From Bacillota bacterium (GTDB lineage Bacteria > Bacillota > Clostridia > Acetivibrionales > DTU013), in the NCBI GenBank assembly GCA_023435925.1, contig JAEZLF010000152.1, forward strand, positions 6,816-70,815: a stretch of DNA of 64,000 nt, written 5' to 3'. Positions within the stretch are counted from its first letter, which is position 1. Each line of letters opens with the position of its first letter. Of the stretch, positions 1 through 10,000 are shown piece by piece. A program made the position numbers and the translations under genes. A model generated the notes under the pieces. The model was not told the origin of the DNA, searched no databases, and saw only the letters and a list, made by a program, of their open reading frames with translations.

Positions 1-596
1 GAAACATGGATAATGGGAGCAGAACTGTAACAGATGGAAGATTTGTGACTGTAGGTGGAATAATCGCCGAGAAAAAAACCAAGACTACAAAAAGCAACAA
101 TCTTATGGCCTTTGTCACGCTGGAAGATATTTATGGAAGTATGGAGATTATTGTATTTCCGACTGTTCTGTCCCGCTTTAAAGATTTACTGGTGGATGAA
201 AATGCTGTCTTTATTGATGGTAGAATCAGCATAAAGGAGGAAGAGCAGCCAAAAATCATCTGCGAAAGTGTACGGCCTATCAAAAGTAGGGATGTTGGGT
301 GTGGGAGTTTAGAAAATAGCAATGATCGTGTGAAAAACATAAGGGATAGGAAAGACAAAAGAGATAAGCTGTATATTCTGACAGAGGAAGCAGCCGACAG
401 TAAGGTTATGAGATCGACGTTTTCTTTGCTGAAGTATTTCAGCGGTAATATACCGGTATGTTTCTGTACGGTAGGAAGTGAGGGAAATATTACCAAAATG
501 AACACCGAAGAATACGGTGTTGAAATTTGTGATACACTGCTTAATGAGCTAAATGAGCGATTTGGCAAAGAACATGTAAAAATTGTTCCCAAGTAA
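1..596 (+). CDS. dnaE: DNA polymerase III alpha subunit, C-terminal end (partial)
   Basis: Only the last ~198 codons are in the window; the frame is open to the left edge, so the first ATG at position 6 is internal. The visible part contains the OB-fold typical of the DnaE C-terminus (VGGIIAEKKTKTTKSNNLMA, then AFVTLEDIYGSMEIIVFP), which in DnaE proteins contacts single-stranded DNA near the exit of the polymerase. A charged linker and a terminal alpha/beta tail follow, ending in EHVKIVPK. The product is the replicative polymerase subunit that copies DNA in the replisome. In clostridia dnaE is commonly followed by small conserved genes, as here. No terminator is evident after the stop. Confidence 0.9.
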   Translation, partial: NMDNGSRTVTDGRFVTVGGIIAEKKTKTTKSNNLMAFVTLEDIYGSMEIIVFPTVLSRFKDLLVDENAVFIDGRISIKEEEQPKIICESVRPIKSRDVGCGSLENSNDRVKNIRDRKDKRDKLYILTEEAADSKVMRSTFSLLKYFSGNIPVCFCTVGSEGNITKMNTEEYGVEICDTLLNELNERFGKEHVKIVPK

Positions 597-716
597 AAAC
601 AGGGAATGGTCGGTACCGGTTTAAGGCCTTATATATAAAGGGTTATAGCCATTTAAGGGACAAATTGTGTTGATTTTTTGAATGAAATAATATATAGTAG
701 TTGCGAGGTGGTTTTA

Positions 717-950
717 TTGGATGGGGAGTTAGAGAAGATTCTAGGTGAGTATGTTGTTATCAAAGCTGAAGAAAATGGTGTAAATGTGATTGGACTTACC
801 AGAGGCAGAGATACCAAATTTCATCATACTGAAAAGCTTGATAAAGGAGAGGTATTATTGGCTCAGTTTACGGAGAATACTTCCGCAATAAAGGTGAGAG
901 GAAAATCTAAAATATTGTGTCGACATGGGGAAATTTTGTCGGGTGAATAG
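717..950 (+). CDS. mtrB: TRAP, tryptophan RNA-binding attenuation protein
   Basis: A 77-residue protein with the full TRAP signature: [34 protein letters not shown], then [16 protein letters not shown]. Known TRAP proteins form an 11-subunit ring that binds tryptophan between subunits and then wraps RNA carrying GAG/UAG triplets, terminating or blocking translation of trp genes. The Thr/Ser residues of the tryptophan pocket (NTSAIK) and the Lys/Arg residues that contact RNA (KVRGK and the Lys of EKLDKG) are present. I chose TTG 717 because GAGGTGG lies 5 nt upstream and the protein then has the usual family length; a TTG at 678 gives a longer N-terminus without a good ribosome binding site. 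No trp biosynthesis gene or anti-TRAP is visible nearby. Confidence 0.88.
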   Translation: MDGELEKILGEYVVIKAEENGVNVIGLTRGRDTKFHHTEKLDKGEVLLAQFTENTSAIKVRGKSKILCRHGEILSGE

Positions 951-971
951 GCCGAAAAGGGGCGTGTTAAA

Positions 972-1169
972 ATGTGGACAGTCGTATATATGGCTCAAAG
1001 CAAGGAAATAGCGACTACATTGCAAGAGCTGCTCACGAATGAAGGAATTCTTGTAAAACTCAGACCAATCAGTAAAAATCACGAAAATAATGATAATTAT
1101 TTTGAAGTACTGGTGCCGGAAGCTGAAGTAGAAGAGGCACATAGCGTTATAATCGAAAAGGGATATTAA
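972..1169 (+). CDS. DUF2007-like small protein
   Basis: A 65-residue soluble protein beginning MWTVVYMAQSKEIATTLQEL and ending with EVLVPEAEVEEAHSVIIEKG. It resembles the short DUF2007 (putative signal-transducing, PII-like fold) proteins often found after dnaE in clostridia and sometimes mislabelled glutamate decarboxylase. The pattern is beta-alpha-beta, with a stretch on shifting between sequence accounts (MAQSKEIATTLQELLTNEGI) that is characteristic. No catalytic residues can be assigned. It starts 21 nt after mtrB and is probably cotranscribed with it; a terminator follows at 1197-1230. Function unknown. Confidence 0.7.
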   Translation: MWTVVYMAQSKEIATTLQELLTNEGILVKLRPISKNHENNDNYFEVLVPEAEVEEAHSVIIEKGY

Positions 1170-1196
1170 TTGCTTCCGATATCATGTTCGTACTTG

Positions 1197-1230
1197 AATC
1201 CCGTGTATGAAAGCAAACACGGGATTATTA
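1197..1230 (+). terminator. Rho-independent terminator or stem-loop after the DUF2007-like gene
   Basis: Perfect 10-bp inverted repeat AATCCCGTGT / ACACGGGATT around a 10-nt loop, followed by the short AT-rich run ATTATATG. The T-run is weak, so termination may be partial. Confidence 0.6.
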
Positions 1231-1257
1231 TATGGGAAATTGTGTTAGGATGGTATC

Positions 1258-1674
1258 ATGTTTATTTCACAGACATTTATTACAGTTCGATATGCGGAGA
1301 CCGATCAAATGGGTGTTGTACATCACTCAAATTATGCGGTATGGTTTGAGGCGGGTAGGACAGATTTTATTAAAAAGATGGGTATGCCCTATTCCAAAAT
1401 TGAGGAACATGGCGCAATGCTTCCATTATTGGAGTTGAAATGTTCGTTTAAGGGGTTTGCCAGATATGAGGATGAGTTGGTCGTCAAAACGTACATAAAA
1501 GAATACACCGGTACCAGACTTCTTTTTCATTACGACGTATGTAAAATTAGCAATGATAAAGTGATAACAGAGGGCGAAACCCTGCATGTCTGGACAAATA
1601 GCAGTTTAAAGCCTGTCAATATAAAAAAATACAGACCGGAAATCAATGAGCTTATCGAAAAAACAGCTTTTTGA
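1258..1674 (+). CDS. Acyl-CoA thioesterase, YbgC/4-hydroxybenzoyl-CoA thioesterase family
   Basis: A 138-residue single hot-dog-fold protein. The family motif is near the N-terminus: VRYAETDQMGVVHHSNYAVW, with the Asp (about residue 15) that acts as catalytic base or nucleophile in 4HBT-type enzymes, followed by FEAGRTDFIKKMG. These enzymes hydrolyse the thioester of acyl-CoA or acyl-ACP in the cytosol; the substrate cannot be read from sequence. Length is normal for the family. A second ATG-started frame at 1232 overlaps in another phase and is not coding. The gene sits alone between a stem-loop and the pgsA leader. Confidence 0.85.
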   Translation: MFISQTFITVRYAETDQMGVVHHSNYAVWFEAGRTDFIKKMGMPYSKIEEHGAMLPLLELKCSFKGFARYEDELVVKTYIKEYTGTRLLFHYDVCKISNDKVITEGETLHVWTNSSLKPVNIKKYRPEINELIEKTAF

Positions 1675-1860
1675 TTCGAAATCTTTTTCACGGCACAATC
1701 ATTGCGTAAAAACATTATTATATGGTAAACTATAGCTGATTATATTCTCCGCAAGGAAGTAAATCAACAAGAAGCGGAGCATATAATGTGCTATTGCGGG
1801 CACATGAAAATCAACATGGAGTTTTGTGTCTGCGCACATTATAGCTTGGGTGGTGATTTG

Positions 1861-2415
1861 GTGAACGTTCCGAACATACTGACGGCAATACGGTTCTTAA
1901 TGGTACCTGCTTTTGCATATCTTCTATGCACGGAGCACTACGTCTCAGCAGTGATCATTTTTCTTGCAGGTGGTTTAACAGATGTGTTGGATGGCTATAT
2001 AGCAAGAAAGTATAACCTGATCACTTCCTTGGGAAAGATTGCGGACCCTATGGCTGACAAGCTGATGCAGTTAACTGCACTGGTGATACTGTCGTTGGTT
2101 TTAAAGGTTATCCCCATTGAGTTGCTTCTCATTATTATGCTGAAGGAAATTTTTATGGGCATTGGCGCTCTTGTTTTATATAAGCAGGATCATTATGTGG
2201 TATCGGCAAATTGGTATGGGAAAATGGCTACCGTAGTTTTTTATCTGGCAATTGTCATGCTGATATTTGACATGCCGTTCAGCAGGTGGATTGTATTAGG
2301 ACTGCCTTTTAATAAATTCTTTTTTATTTTGGCGGTTATGGCAGCATTGTTCGCATTTTTTATGTATGTGAGGTCGTACTGGAAGATCAAAAAGATGAGT
2401 TCACAGAAGGTATAG
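1861..2415 (+). CDS. pgsA: CDP-diacylglycerol-glycerol-3-phosphate 3-phosphatidyltransferase
   Basis: A 184-residue membrane protein that makes phosphatidylglycerophosphate, the first committed step to phosphatidylglycerol. The complete CDP-alcohol phosphatidyltransferase signature DG-x2-AR-x8-G-x3-D-x3-D is visible around residues 44-66 (DGYIARKYNLITSLGKIADP then MADK). About five hydrophobic membrane segments follow. I placed the start at GTG 1861 (NVPNILTAIRFLMVP is the usual PgsA N-terminus), with GGTGGTGA just upstream. The frame is open to ATG 1786, but those extra 25 residues (MCYCGHMKIN...) do not look like the family. A 6-bp stem CTCCGC/GCGGAG lies in the leader at 1747-1779. Confidence 0.92.
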   Translation: MNVPNILTAIRFLMVPAFAYLLCTEHYVSAVIIFLAGGLTDVLDGYIARKYNLITSLGKIADPMADKLMQLTALVILSLVLKVIPIELLLIIMLKEIFMGIGALVLYKQDHYVVSANWYGKMATVVFYLAIVMLIFDMPFSRWIVLGLPFNKFFFILAVMAALFAFFMYVRSYWKIKKMSSQKV

Positions 2416-2426
2416 GATAGGGGTAC

Positions 2427-3305
2427 ATGTTTGGTTATATCGTTCCGGAAAAACCGGAAATGAAAATAAAGGAATACGAACTTTTTAGAGCGTATTACTG
2501 CGGTGTGTGTAAATCAATCAGCAAAAGGCATGGACAGCTGGAGCGGCTGACATTAAACTATGACTCCACTTTTTTGGCGATTCTGTTGTCTGCAGTCGCC
2601 GGTGATCCTCTCAATGTGGGAAAAATGCGTTGTATTGCTCATCCTGTTGAGAGAAGACACATCATCCGGGATAACGGTATTATTGATTACGCCTCAGACA
2701 TGAATGTTTTGTTGGCGTATTATAATTTAGAGGATAAACGCCGGGATGGTAATGCAGTTGTACCGACAGCGGCAATGGTCGTGTTGGGAAGGGCATTCAG
2801 AAAGCTGAAGAAAAGATATGCCGGTCAGTGCTCCGTCATTGAGAAAAGACTGGACGATCTGGTACAGCTGGAAAAAGCGAAGTGCGCTTCTATGGATATG
2901 GCTGCAGAACCCTTCGCAAAGCTGATGGAAGAGGTTACTGCCTATAAACCGTTATGCGGCAATGAGAAAAATGAAAAAACTTTGAGATGGATCGGTTATA
3001 ATCTGGGGAAATGGATTTATCTTCTGGATGCCTATGATGATATGGAGAAGGATATACAGTCAAAAAACTATAACCCTCTAATATATCAGTATTCATATGA
3101 CAATACCGATGTTGCTTCTTTCAAAGACAAAATTAAGGACAGGGTAGAGTTTAACCTGACCTATTCGCTGAATGAAATTTCACGGGCGTTTGAACTGCTG
3201 GATATCAGGGCAAATAAAGAGATACTTGAAAACATCATCTACATGGGTATGCTCAGAAAGACGGAAAAAATTCTTGGAATGGGGAGATGTAATAGCATTG
3301 AATAA
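2427..3305 (+). CDS. DUF5685-like conserved protein
   Basis: A 292-residue soluble protein starting [20 protein letters not shown], followed by the pair of cysteines in YYCGVCKSI (CxxC) and a largely alpha-helical body. The N-terminal sequence and its position directly before a J-domain gene match clostridial DUF5685 proteins; the function is unknown. The Cys pair plus later Cys and Asp residues (AYDDMEKDI) could bind metal, but that is only an inference. It overlaps the next gene by 8 nt and follows pgsA by 11 nt, so translation is probably coupled. Confidence 0.65.
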   Translation: MFGYIVPEKPEMKIKEYELFRAYYCGVCKSISKRHGQLERLTLNYDSTFLAILLSAVAGDPLNVGKMRCIAHPVERRHIIRDNGIIDYASDMNVLLAYYNLEDKRRDGNAVVPTAAMVVLGRAFRKLKKRYAGQCSVIEKRLDDLVQLEKAKCASMDMAAEPFAKLMEEVTAYKPLCGNEKNEKTLRWIGYNLGKWIYLLDAYDDMEKDIQSKNYNPLIYQYSYDNTDVASFKDKIKDRVEFNLTYSLNEISRAFELLDIRANKEILENIIYMGMLRKTEKILGMGRCNSIE

Positions 3306-3918
3306 TCCATATGAAGTTCTCGGAATCAAAGAAGGTGCTAGTGAGGATGAAATTAAAAAAGCCTATAGAGAGATGGTCAAAAAATACCATCCGGATCAAT
3401 ACCAGGATAACCCGCTGTCAAAGCTCGCGGAGGAAAAGCTGCGAGAAGTAAATGAGGCGTATGATTATCTGATGAAGAATTCTGCTCCGGGACGTGATAC
3501 CTCATATCGTAGCAGCGGCAGCAGCGGTTGGAGCGGACAGCAGGGTGACAATGAGTTCTATAATAAGGTGAGAAGTCATATCAATAGCGGAAATGTCCAG
3601 TCAGCGGAAGATTTGCTTGACCGCAACAGCAACCGGACAGCACCCTGGTACTACCTGAAAGGCCTGATATTCATGCGCAAGGGATGGTATGACGAAGCTT
3701 ATACCCATTTGCAGCAAGCGGTCAATATGGATCCTTCCAATTATGAATACAGAAATGCATTGAACCGTATGAGTCAATCCAACAATGTGTACAGGACGAA
3801 TTCATACAATAAAGGCTATAACAACGGCAATCCGGACCTTTGTACCTTATGCCAGTGTCTATGGTGCTCCGATTGCTGTTGCGAATGTGCCGGCGCAGAT
3901 TTGATTAGCTGCTGCTGA
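3298..3918 (+). CDS. J-domain (DnaJ-like) protein with TPR and Cys-rich tail
   Basis: A 206-residue protein. Residues ~1-60 form a J domain ([20 protein letters not shown], then the HPD motif in KKYHPDQYQ), which stimulates Hsp70/DnaK ATPase. A Ser/Gly-rich linker and a tetratricopeptide-like segment follow ([20 protein letters not shown]). The C-terminus is strikingly Cys-rich ([16 protein letters not shown] then LISCC), suggesting metal binding. The start is TTG 3298, where the J domain begins and which overlaps the preceding stop; the open frame to 3172 is only the other phase of the DUF5685-like gene. Downstream DNA repeats the coding end in another frame (see findings). Confidence 0.82.
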   Translation: MNNPYEVLGIKEGASEDEIKKAYREMVKKYHPDQYQDNPLSKLAEEKLREVNEAYDYLMKNSAPGRDTSYRSSGSSGWSGQQGDNEFYNKVRSHINSGNVQSAEDLLDRNSNRTAPWYYLKGLIFMRKGWYDEAYTHLQQAVNMDPSNYEYRNALNRMSQSNNVYRTNSYNKGYNNGNPDLCTLCQCLWCSDCCCECAGADLISCC

Positions 3919-4005
3919 TGCTGACGGGGATCTGGTCAGCTGCTGCTGAATATAGGATGATCCGGTCTGCGGTGTGGCAATGGGTTATCAACGCGGAGGA
4001 ATTGA

Positions 4006-4527
4006 ATGAATAATCATACGCTGAATACGAAAAAGGTTGCGTTAAACGGTATTCTGGGAGCACTTGCTGTAACATGTCTTGTACTGGCGACTGTGATGCC
4101 TGTCAACAGACTTTCATTTTACGCATTGAGTTCCTTTTTTGTTGCGGTTGTTATAGTCGAGAGCGGAAGCAGGGCAGGCTGGATCTTTTATGCGGCAACA
4201 AGTCTTCTTTCATTGATGGTTGTGCCTGAAAAGCTCGGCATTGTGCCTTATGTTATTTTTTTCGGAATATACGGCATTGTGAAATACTATGTTGAAAAGC
4301 TGAATAAAATCATTCCGGAGTATGCAATAAAGTTTGTGTACTTCAATGTTTGCGTGGGAGTTGCATTACTGACGGTCAGCTCGCTATTTGGGAACAGCAT
4401 TGTTGTCAAGCTGCCATGGGGGCTGGTTGTGATTGCTCTGGAGATCATTTTTTTTATTTATGATTTTGTATATACTTTATTTATCAATTATTACAGGGAC
4501 AAACTAAGACCTCGGCTGAGATTGTAA
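4006..4527 (+). CDS. Polytopic membrane protein of unknown function
   Basis: A 173-residue protein with five or so hydrophobic segments after a short basic N-terminus (MNNHTLNTKKVALNGILGAL). The N-terminal pattern and length recall small substrate-binding membrane components of ECF type or other conserved clostridial membrane proteins, but no diagnostic motif is visible, so no function is assigned. It ends in a basic tail (YYRDKLRPRLRL), cytoplasmic by the positive-inside rule. GGAGG lies 8 nt before the ATG. It precedes mutS2 by 17 nt and is probably cotranscribed with it. Confidence 0.7.
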   Translation: MNNHTLNTKKVALNGILGALAVTCLVLATVMPVNRLSFYALSSFFVAVVIVESGSRAGWIFYAATSLLSLMVVPEKLGIVPYVIFFGIYGIVKYYVEKLNKIIPEYAIKFVYFNVCVGVALLTVSSLFGNSIVVKLPWGLVVIALEIIFFIYDFVYTLFINYYRDKLRPRLRL

Positions 4528-4544
4528 AAAGAAAGGCGATCATT

Positions 4545-6929
4545 GTGGAAGATAAAACCTTAAGAATACTTGAGTTTGACAAGATAGTAAAAAAACTGAC
4601 CGGAATGTGTGCTTCGGAGCTTGGCAGGGAGCTTGCCGAAGAAATGGAGCCTCAAAGAGATCTGTTACATATAACCGGAATGCTCAAGGAAACAACAGAT
4701 GCTGTGGATTTCATCCTCAGAAGAGGCAGTCCTCCACTGGGAGGCCTGCATGATGTCCGCAGCAACCTGAAACGGGTTGAGCTGGGCTCTGTGTTGAATC
4801 CTGGCGAGCTGTTGCGGATTGGAGACACACTGCGGGCAGCCAGGAATCTGAAAAAATATTCTTCGATTGCGGACAGGACGGATTCGGAAGGCACAAATTA
4901 TATCAGCGGACTGATTGATTCTCTTGAATCCAATAAGCGTATTGAAGATAAGATCAATATGGCAATTGTGAACGAGGAAGAAATTTCGGACAGTGCCAGC
5001 ACAACATTATCAAATATCAGGAGGCAGATCAAGGAACAGCAGAATTCCATCAAAGAAAAGCTCAATAGTATGATGAGATCTGCCACATATCAGAAGCTGA
5101 TGCAGGACTCCATTGTGACCATGAGAGGCGACAGATATGTTGTGCCTGTGAAAGCGGAGTTTAAAAATGATGTGCCCGGTTTGGTACATGACTCATCAGC
5201 CAGCGGTTCCACTGTTTTTATAGAGCCTATGGCAGTGGTGGAGGCTAATAACAGTATCAAACAGCTTAAAGTCAAGGAGCAGCTGGAGATTGAGCGTATA
5301 CTGCACGAGCTCACTGCAGACATTGCAGATATTCTTGAACCCTTAAAATACAACATGGGGCTTTTTGCCGATATTGATTTTGCTTTTGCCAAAGCAAAGC
5401 TGAGTCTTGACTTAAAATGCGTTTGCCCTAAGCTTAATGTTGAAAAGCGAGTCCATATTAAGAAAGGCAGACATCCCCTCCTGGACAGCAAAATTGTAGT
5501 CCCGATAAACCTGTGGGTGGGAAATGGTTTCAATACACTTGTGGTGACAGGACCTAATACAGGCGGAAAAACAGTCACATTAAAAACACTTGGGCTTTTC
5601 ACGTTGATGGCGCAGTCGGGTCTTCACGTACCAGCGGCAGAAGGGACAGAACTAAGTATTTTTAACCGTATTTTCGCAGATATCGGTGATGAGCAAAGCA
5701 TTGAACAAAGCCTTAGCACGTTTTCTTCCCATATGACCAATATTGTTAAAATACTGGCTGAAGCAGATGAGAATTCGCTGGTGCTTTTTGATGAGCTTGG
5801 TGCCGGTACAGACCCTACAGAGGGAGCCGCGCTTGCGATGGCAATCCTTGAAAGGCTTCATCACATGGGTGCTACCACCGTTGCTACCACGCATTACAGT
5901 GAGTTGAAGGTCTATGCCCTTACAACGGAAGGAGTAGAGAATGCCTGTTGTGAATTTGATGTGGAAACGCTGCGGCCTACCTACAATCTGCTGATCGGGG
6001 TACCAGGGAAGAGCAATGCTTTTGCAATATCCCGACGATTAGGACTTCAGGAGGATATACTGGAAAAAGCCAGGGAATTCTTATCCGGTGAAGAAATAGA
6101 GTTTGAAGATATTCTGATGACAATTGAGAAAAACCGAAGCGATACAGAGAAAGAAAGATTAAAAGCAGAAACCTTCCGGTTGGAAATTGAGGGATTGAAA
6201 AAGGAGCTGGAGGACCAAAAGCAAAAACTGTCGGTGCAAAAGGACAAGCTGCTGCGGGAGGCCAAAGAAGAGGCCAGGAAAGTACTCCTCAACGCGAAGC
6301 AGGATGTGGAAGACATGCTTGAGGAAATGAAGCGCGCCGCAAAAGAGCAGGATGAGGTTTTGAGAAATAAAGCAGCCGAAGAAGTTCGGGCAAAGCTGAG
6401 AAATGATATTAGCGGGCTTGAAGGTGCTATTTCTGAAAGTTTGTTCCCAAGACAGGGGTATATAAAGCCACCGGAGAATCTGAAACCGGGAGACAGTGTT
6501 TTGATCGTCAACCTGAATCAGAAGGGTACGGTTATTACGCCTCCCGACAAAGCCGGAGAAGCCATCATTCAAGCCGGAATAATGAAGATCAATGTTCATG
6601 TAACGAATCTGAAGCTTGTGGATGAGCAGGCCATAGAGACACGTAAATCCGGTGCGGGAAGGATTGGTATGTCCAAATCCATGAATGTCTCTTCCAGGGC
6701 GGATATCAGAGGCTTAAATGTGGACGAGGCTGTCGAAATACTGGGCAAGTTCCTGGATGATGCAGCTATTGCCGGTCTTTCAGAGGTTACAGTCATTCAT
6801 GGGAAGGGTACAGGTATGCTGCGAAATGGTGTTCATCAATTCTTAAAATCAAATAGTCATGTCAAGGACTATCGGCTTGGGAAATATGGCGAGGGCGAAT
6901 CTGGAGTCACAATAGTAACATTAAAGTAA
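4545..6929 (+). CDS. mutS2: MutS2 family DNA-binding ATPase/endonuclease
   Basis: A 794-residue protein of normal MutS2 length. It has an N-terminal helical clamp region, then the MutS ATPase with Walker A GPNTGGKT (about residue 336), Walker B VLFDELGAGTDPTEG and the signature TTHYSELK. A long coiled coil (about 520-640) is followed by a C-terminal Smr nuclease domain (DIRGLNVDEAVEILG...VIHGKGTGML, about 715-794). MutS2 lacks the mismatch-recognition domain; in characterised bacteria it suppresses homologous recombination or acts at collided ribosomes through the Smr domain. The start is GTG 4545 with GAAAGG upstream. A strong terminator follows. Confidence 0.95.
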   Translation: MEDKTLRILEFDKIVKKLTGMCASELGRELAEEMEPQRDLLHITGMLKETTDAVDFILRRGSPPLGGLHDVRSNLKRVELGSVLNPGELLRIGDTLRAARNLKKYSSIADRTDSEGTNYISGLIDSLESNKRIEDKINMAIVNEEEISDSASTTLSNIRRQIKEQQNSIKEKLNSMMRSATYQKLMQDSIVTMRGDRYVVPVKAEFKNDVPGLVHDSSASGSTVFIEPMAVVEANNSIKQLKVKEQLEIERILHELTADIADILEPLKYNMGLFADIDFAFAKAKLSLDLKCVCPKLNVEKRVHIKKGRHPLLDSKIVVPINLWVGNGFNTLVVTGPNTGGKTVTLKTLGLFTLMAQSGLHVPAAEGTELSIFNRIFADIGDEQSIEQSLSTFSSHMTNIVKILAEADENSLVLFDELGAGTDPTEGAALAMAILERLHHMGATTVATTHYSELKVYALTTEGVENACCEFDVETLRPTYNLLIGVPGKSNAFAISRRLGLQEDILEKAREFLSGEEIEFEDILMTIEKNRSDTEKERLKAETFRLEIEGLKKELEDQKQKLSVQKDKLLREAKEEARKVLLNAKQDVEDMLEEMKRAAKEQDEVLRNKAAEEVRAKLRNDISGLEGAISESLFPRQGYIKPPENLKPGDSVLIVNLNQKGTVITPPDKAGEAIIQAGIMKINVHVTNLKLVDEQAIETRKSGAGRIGMSKSMNVSSRADIRGLNVDEAVEILGKFLDDAAIAGLSEVTVIHGKGTGMLRNGVHQFLKSNSHVKDYRLGKYGEGESGVTIVTLK

Positions 6930-6942
6930 GAAAAATACAAAC

Positions 6943-6978
6943 AAAATGTGAATTTTAACAAAAATTCACATTTTTTAT
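6943..6978 (+). terminator. Rho-independent terminator after mutS2
   Basis: Perfect 14-bp inverted repeat AAAATGTGAATTTT / AAAATTCACATTTT with an AACA tetraloop, running into a T-rich tract. It separates mutS2 from the NRPS operon. Confidence 0.85.
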
Positions 6979-6979
6979 C

Positions 6980-7008
6980 TTGTATTTCTTTCCAATAACC
7001 AATATAAT
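6980..7008 (+). promoter_or_regulatory. Sigma-A-type promoter of the NRPS operon
   Basis: TTGTAT (6980-6985), 17-bp spacer, TATAAT (7003-7008). It lies directly after the mutS2 terminator and about 65 bp before the NRPS start, making the NRPS-kinase-HD-GYP genes an independent transcription unit. Confidence 0.65.
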
Positions 7009-7075
7009 TTATTTATATAGGATTTTATGTCGTCAAACATTATGATACCCCACTTATGATAACGAGGTGATCGCC

Positions 7076-10000
7076 TTGCACAATAATATTGATTTTTATC
7101 CTCTTACCCATCCACAAAAGGCAGTCTGGTTTACTGAAAAGCTGCACCCGGGCACATCCATCGGCAATGTCGCCGCAACTCTAAGAATGAAAGGAACAAT
7201 CGATTTTTCAGTCCTTGAAAAGGCTATTAATCTGTTTATAAAAAATAATGATTCCATGCGTCTTCGTATTATTGAGATAGATGGAGAGCCGAAACAATAT
7301 TTTTCAGAATATCAATATCATACATTTGAGACCATAGATTTTTCTGGTATGGATATCAACGAGTTATACAAATGGGATTCATTACAATCAAAAACTCCGC
7401 TGGAATTGATTGATTCAGATTTATTTTACTTTGTACTGATAAAATTAAGTGATAATGATAACGGGTTTTACGTTAAATGCCACCATTTGATTGCAGATGC
7501 ATGGTCCATGAATCTGCTCGGAAGCAGGATCATGCATATTTATTATGCAATGAAAGGTGAAAGTGAGATTCCTGAGTTGTATACTCCTTCTTATACTGAC
7601 TTCATGATGAGTGAAGATCAATATATGGCTTCAAACAGATATATCAAGGATCAGGAATATTGGGACAAGATATTTGAATCATTTCCCGAAAGGACTATAT
7701 TAAAAGCAGATCCACCGGAGCATACCAGTATTAAAGCCAGACGGAAAACAATGATTGCACCAAAAAAACTCACTGCCAGGATTTATCAATATTGCTATGA
7801 GAATAAAACTTCTGTTTTTTCTCTGTTTGTTGCCGCATTGTCGATGTATATCAACCGAGTGACTGATAAAAATGATATCATTTTAGGGACTACGACTTTG
7901 AACAGGCTTAATACGAAAGAAAAGGAAACAGTCGGTATGTTCAATAACATTGTCCCAATTCGTATTGATATGAATGACAACATGAATTTTAGAACCCTCA
8001 TTGAGAATGTATCAAGGGAAGGGCTTAAACTATTAAGGCATCAGAAATACCCATATGATTATATTTTGAAATCGGTCAGGGAGAAGCATCAGATTACGGA
8101 TAATATCTTTAATATTGTGTTGATTTATCAAAATACAAAGCTTGATATGGACCATATCAAAGAAGAATTTTCCTCTAGGTGGCATTTTAATGGTTATCAG
8201 GTAGATTCTCTGCATATTAGTATCAATGACAGAGAAAATGAAGGAAACCTTATTATTGACTATGACTATCAGACAGACTTGTTCCATGCAAAAGAAATTG
8301 ACTTTATTCATCAGAACATCATTAATGTTTTGTGGCATGCTTTGGACGATCCTGCGAAAACTGTCTCCAGATTGGAAATGCTCTCTGAAAAAGAGAAATG
8401 CAGAATACTACGAGAATTCAACAAGACCAAAATCATTTGCCCTGATGGGTTGGAAACTGATTCTTCGGAAGAATATCACAAAGCAATGCTTAGAAAGATT
8501 CCAGCACAAACAAAATCCTATATTCTGGATAAAAATCTCAATCTTATGCCAATAGGAATTGCAGGGGATTTATTTATTTCAGGAAAAAGCATATCAAATG
8601 ACAGGCGAAAGGAACTGGTGTTTTTAGATGGAGCCGGCTTACCAAATCCGTATTCCGATGGTGACAGACTTTATAGAACCGGTTATAAAGCCAGATGGTA
8701 CCCGGACGGAGACATATTGTATCTGGGAAGTGTTGTGCCGGGAAACTCATTGAAGTCTGAAAGAATTTATAATAAAAGTGAAATAGTAGTTGATATTTTA
8801 TCCACTTTTACTGCTGAGCCTGTTGAAAGCTATATAAAATGGTGGGGAAGACAATTCGGATATCATTTAAAAATAAACTTCGCAGGATACAACCAGATAT
8901 TTCAGGAGCTTTTGAACCCTGAAAGCTTATTATCAAAGAATAATGACGGAATCAACGTCATTCTGATAAGGTTTGAGGATTTTATCAGATATGAAAACGG
9001 CTCTGATGAAGAAAAAATCAGTATACTGGAAAAAACACAGGAAGAGCTGAAGGACGCTTTTGGCAGTTTTGAGAGCAAAGCATCCACTGTGGTGGGAATT
9101 TTCCCACTGGCGCCTTATTTGGATATGAGTATAGTACTGCAGCAAAAAATTGAAAAGATCAGTATGGATTTCAAAAGAGCGCTTGAAAAGCATAAAAATG
9201 TATTCATTCTGGATTTTTGTGAGATGCAGGCAATATACGGTATTCATGAGGTATTCGATTCTCTTCAGGATAAAGAGGCGCATATGCCTTTTACAGAAGA
9301 ATATTATGCAGCAATGGGAACTGAACTAGCGAGGAAAGTATGCGCGATTAGGAAGCAGACATTGAAGGTAATCGTACTGGATTGTGATAACACTCTGTGG
9401 AAAGGAATATGTGGAGAGCAGGGAGCTCTTGGTGTCCATATAACCGAACCTTACCGGCAGCTGCAGCAGTTTATGCTTCAGAAATATCAGGAAGGATTTT
9501 TGCTTGCAGTTTGCAGTAAAAACAATGAGAAGGATGTTCTTGAAGTCTTTGAAAAGAACCCCGGAATGATTTTAGAGAAAAAACATTTTATTTCATGGAA
9601 AATCAACTGGAAAGAAAAAAGCATAAATATTAAAGAGATTGCAGAGGATTTAAATCTCGGCTTGGACAGCTTCATTTTCGTGGATGATAATCCGCTGGAA
9701 TGCTCCAAAATGGCGGAAAGCTGCCCTGAGGTATTAACTTTGCAGTTACCGTATGTAAATGAATACATACCACTGTTTCTGAAACATGTTTGGGCCTTTG
9801 ACAAGGTGAGGATAACCAATGAAGATATTCTAAGGAATGAGATGTATGAGGCAGAGGCAAAAAGAAAAACGCTACAAAATGCAAATAGTACCTTTAAGCA
9901 ATTTATGCACAGTCTCCATTTGAAAGTCAGCATGAGGGTTATTACAGACGATGAAATTGAAAGAGCGGCACAGCTGACACATCGTACAAATCAGTTTAAT

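Noticed and set aside
1786..1860. N-terminal extension of pgsA from ATG 1786
   Set aside because: Residues unlike PgsA; GTG 1861 has a better ribosome binding site and gives the usual N-terminus.
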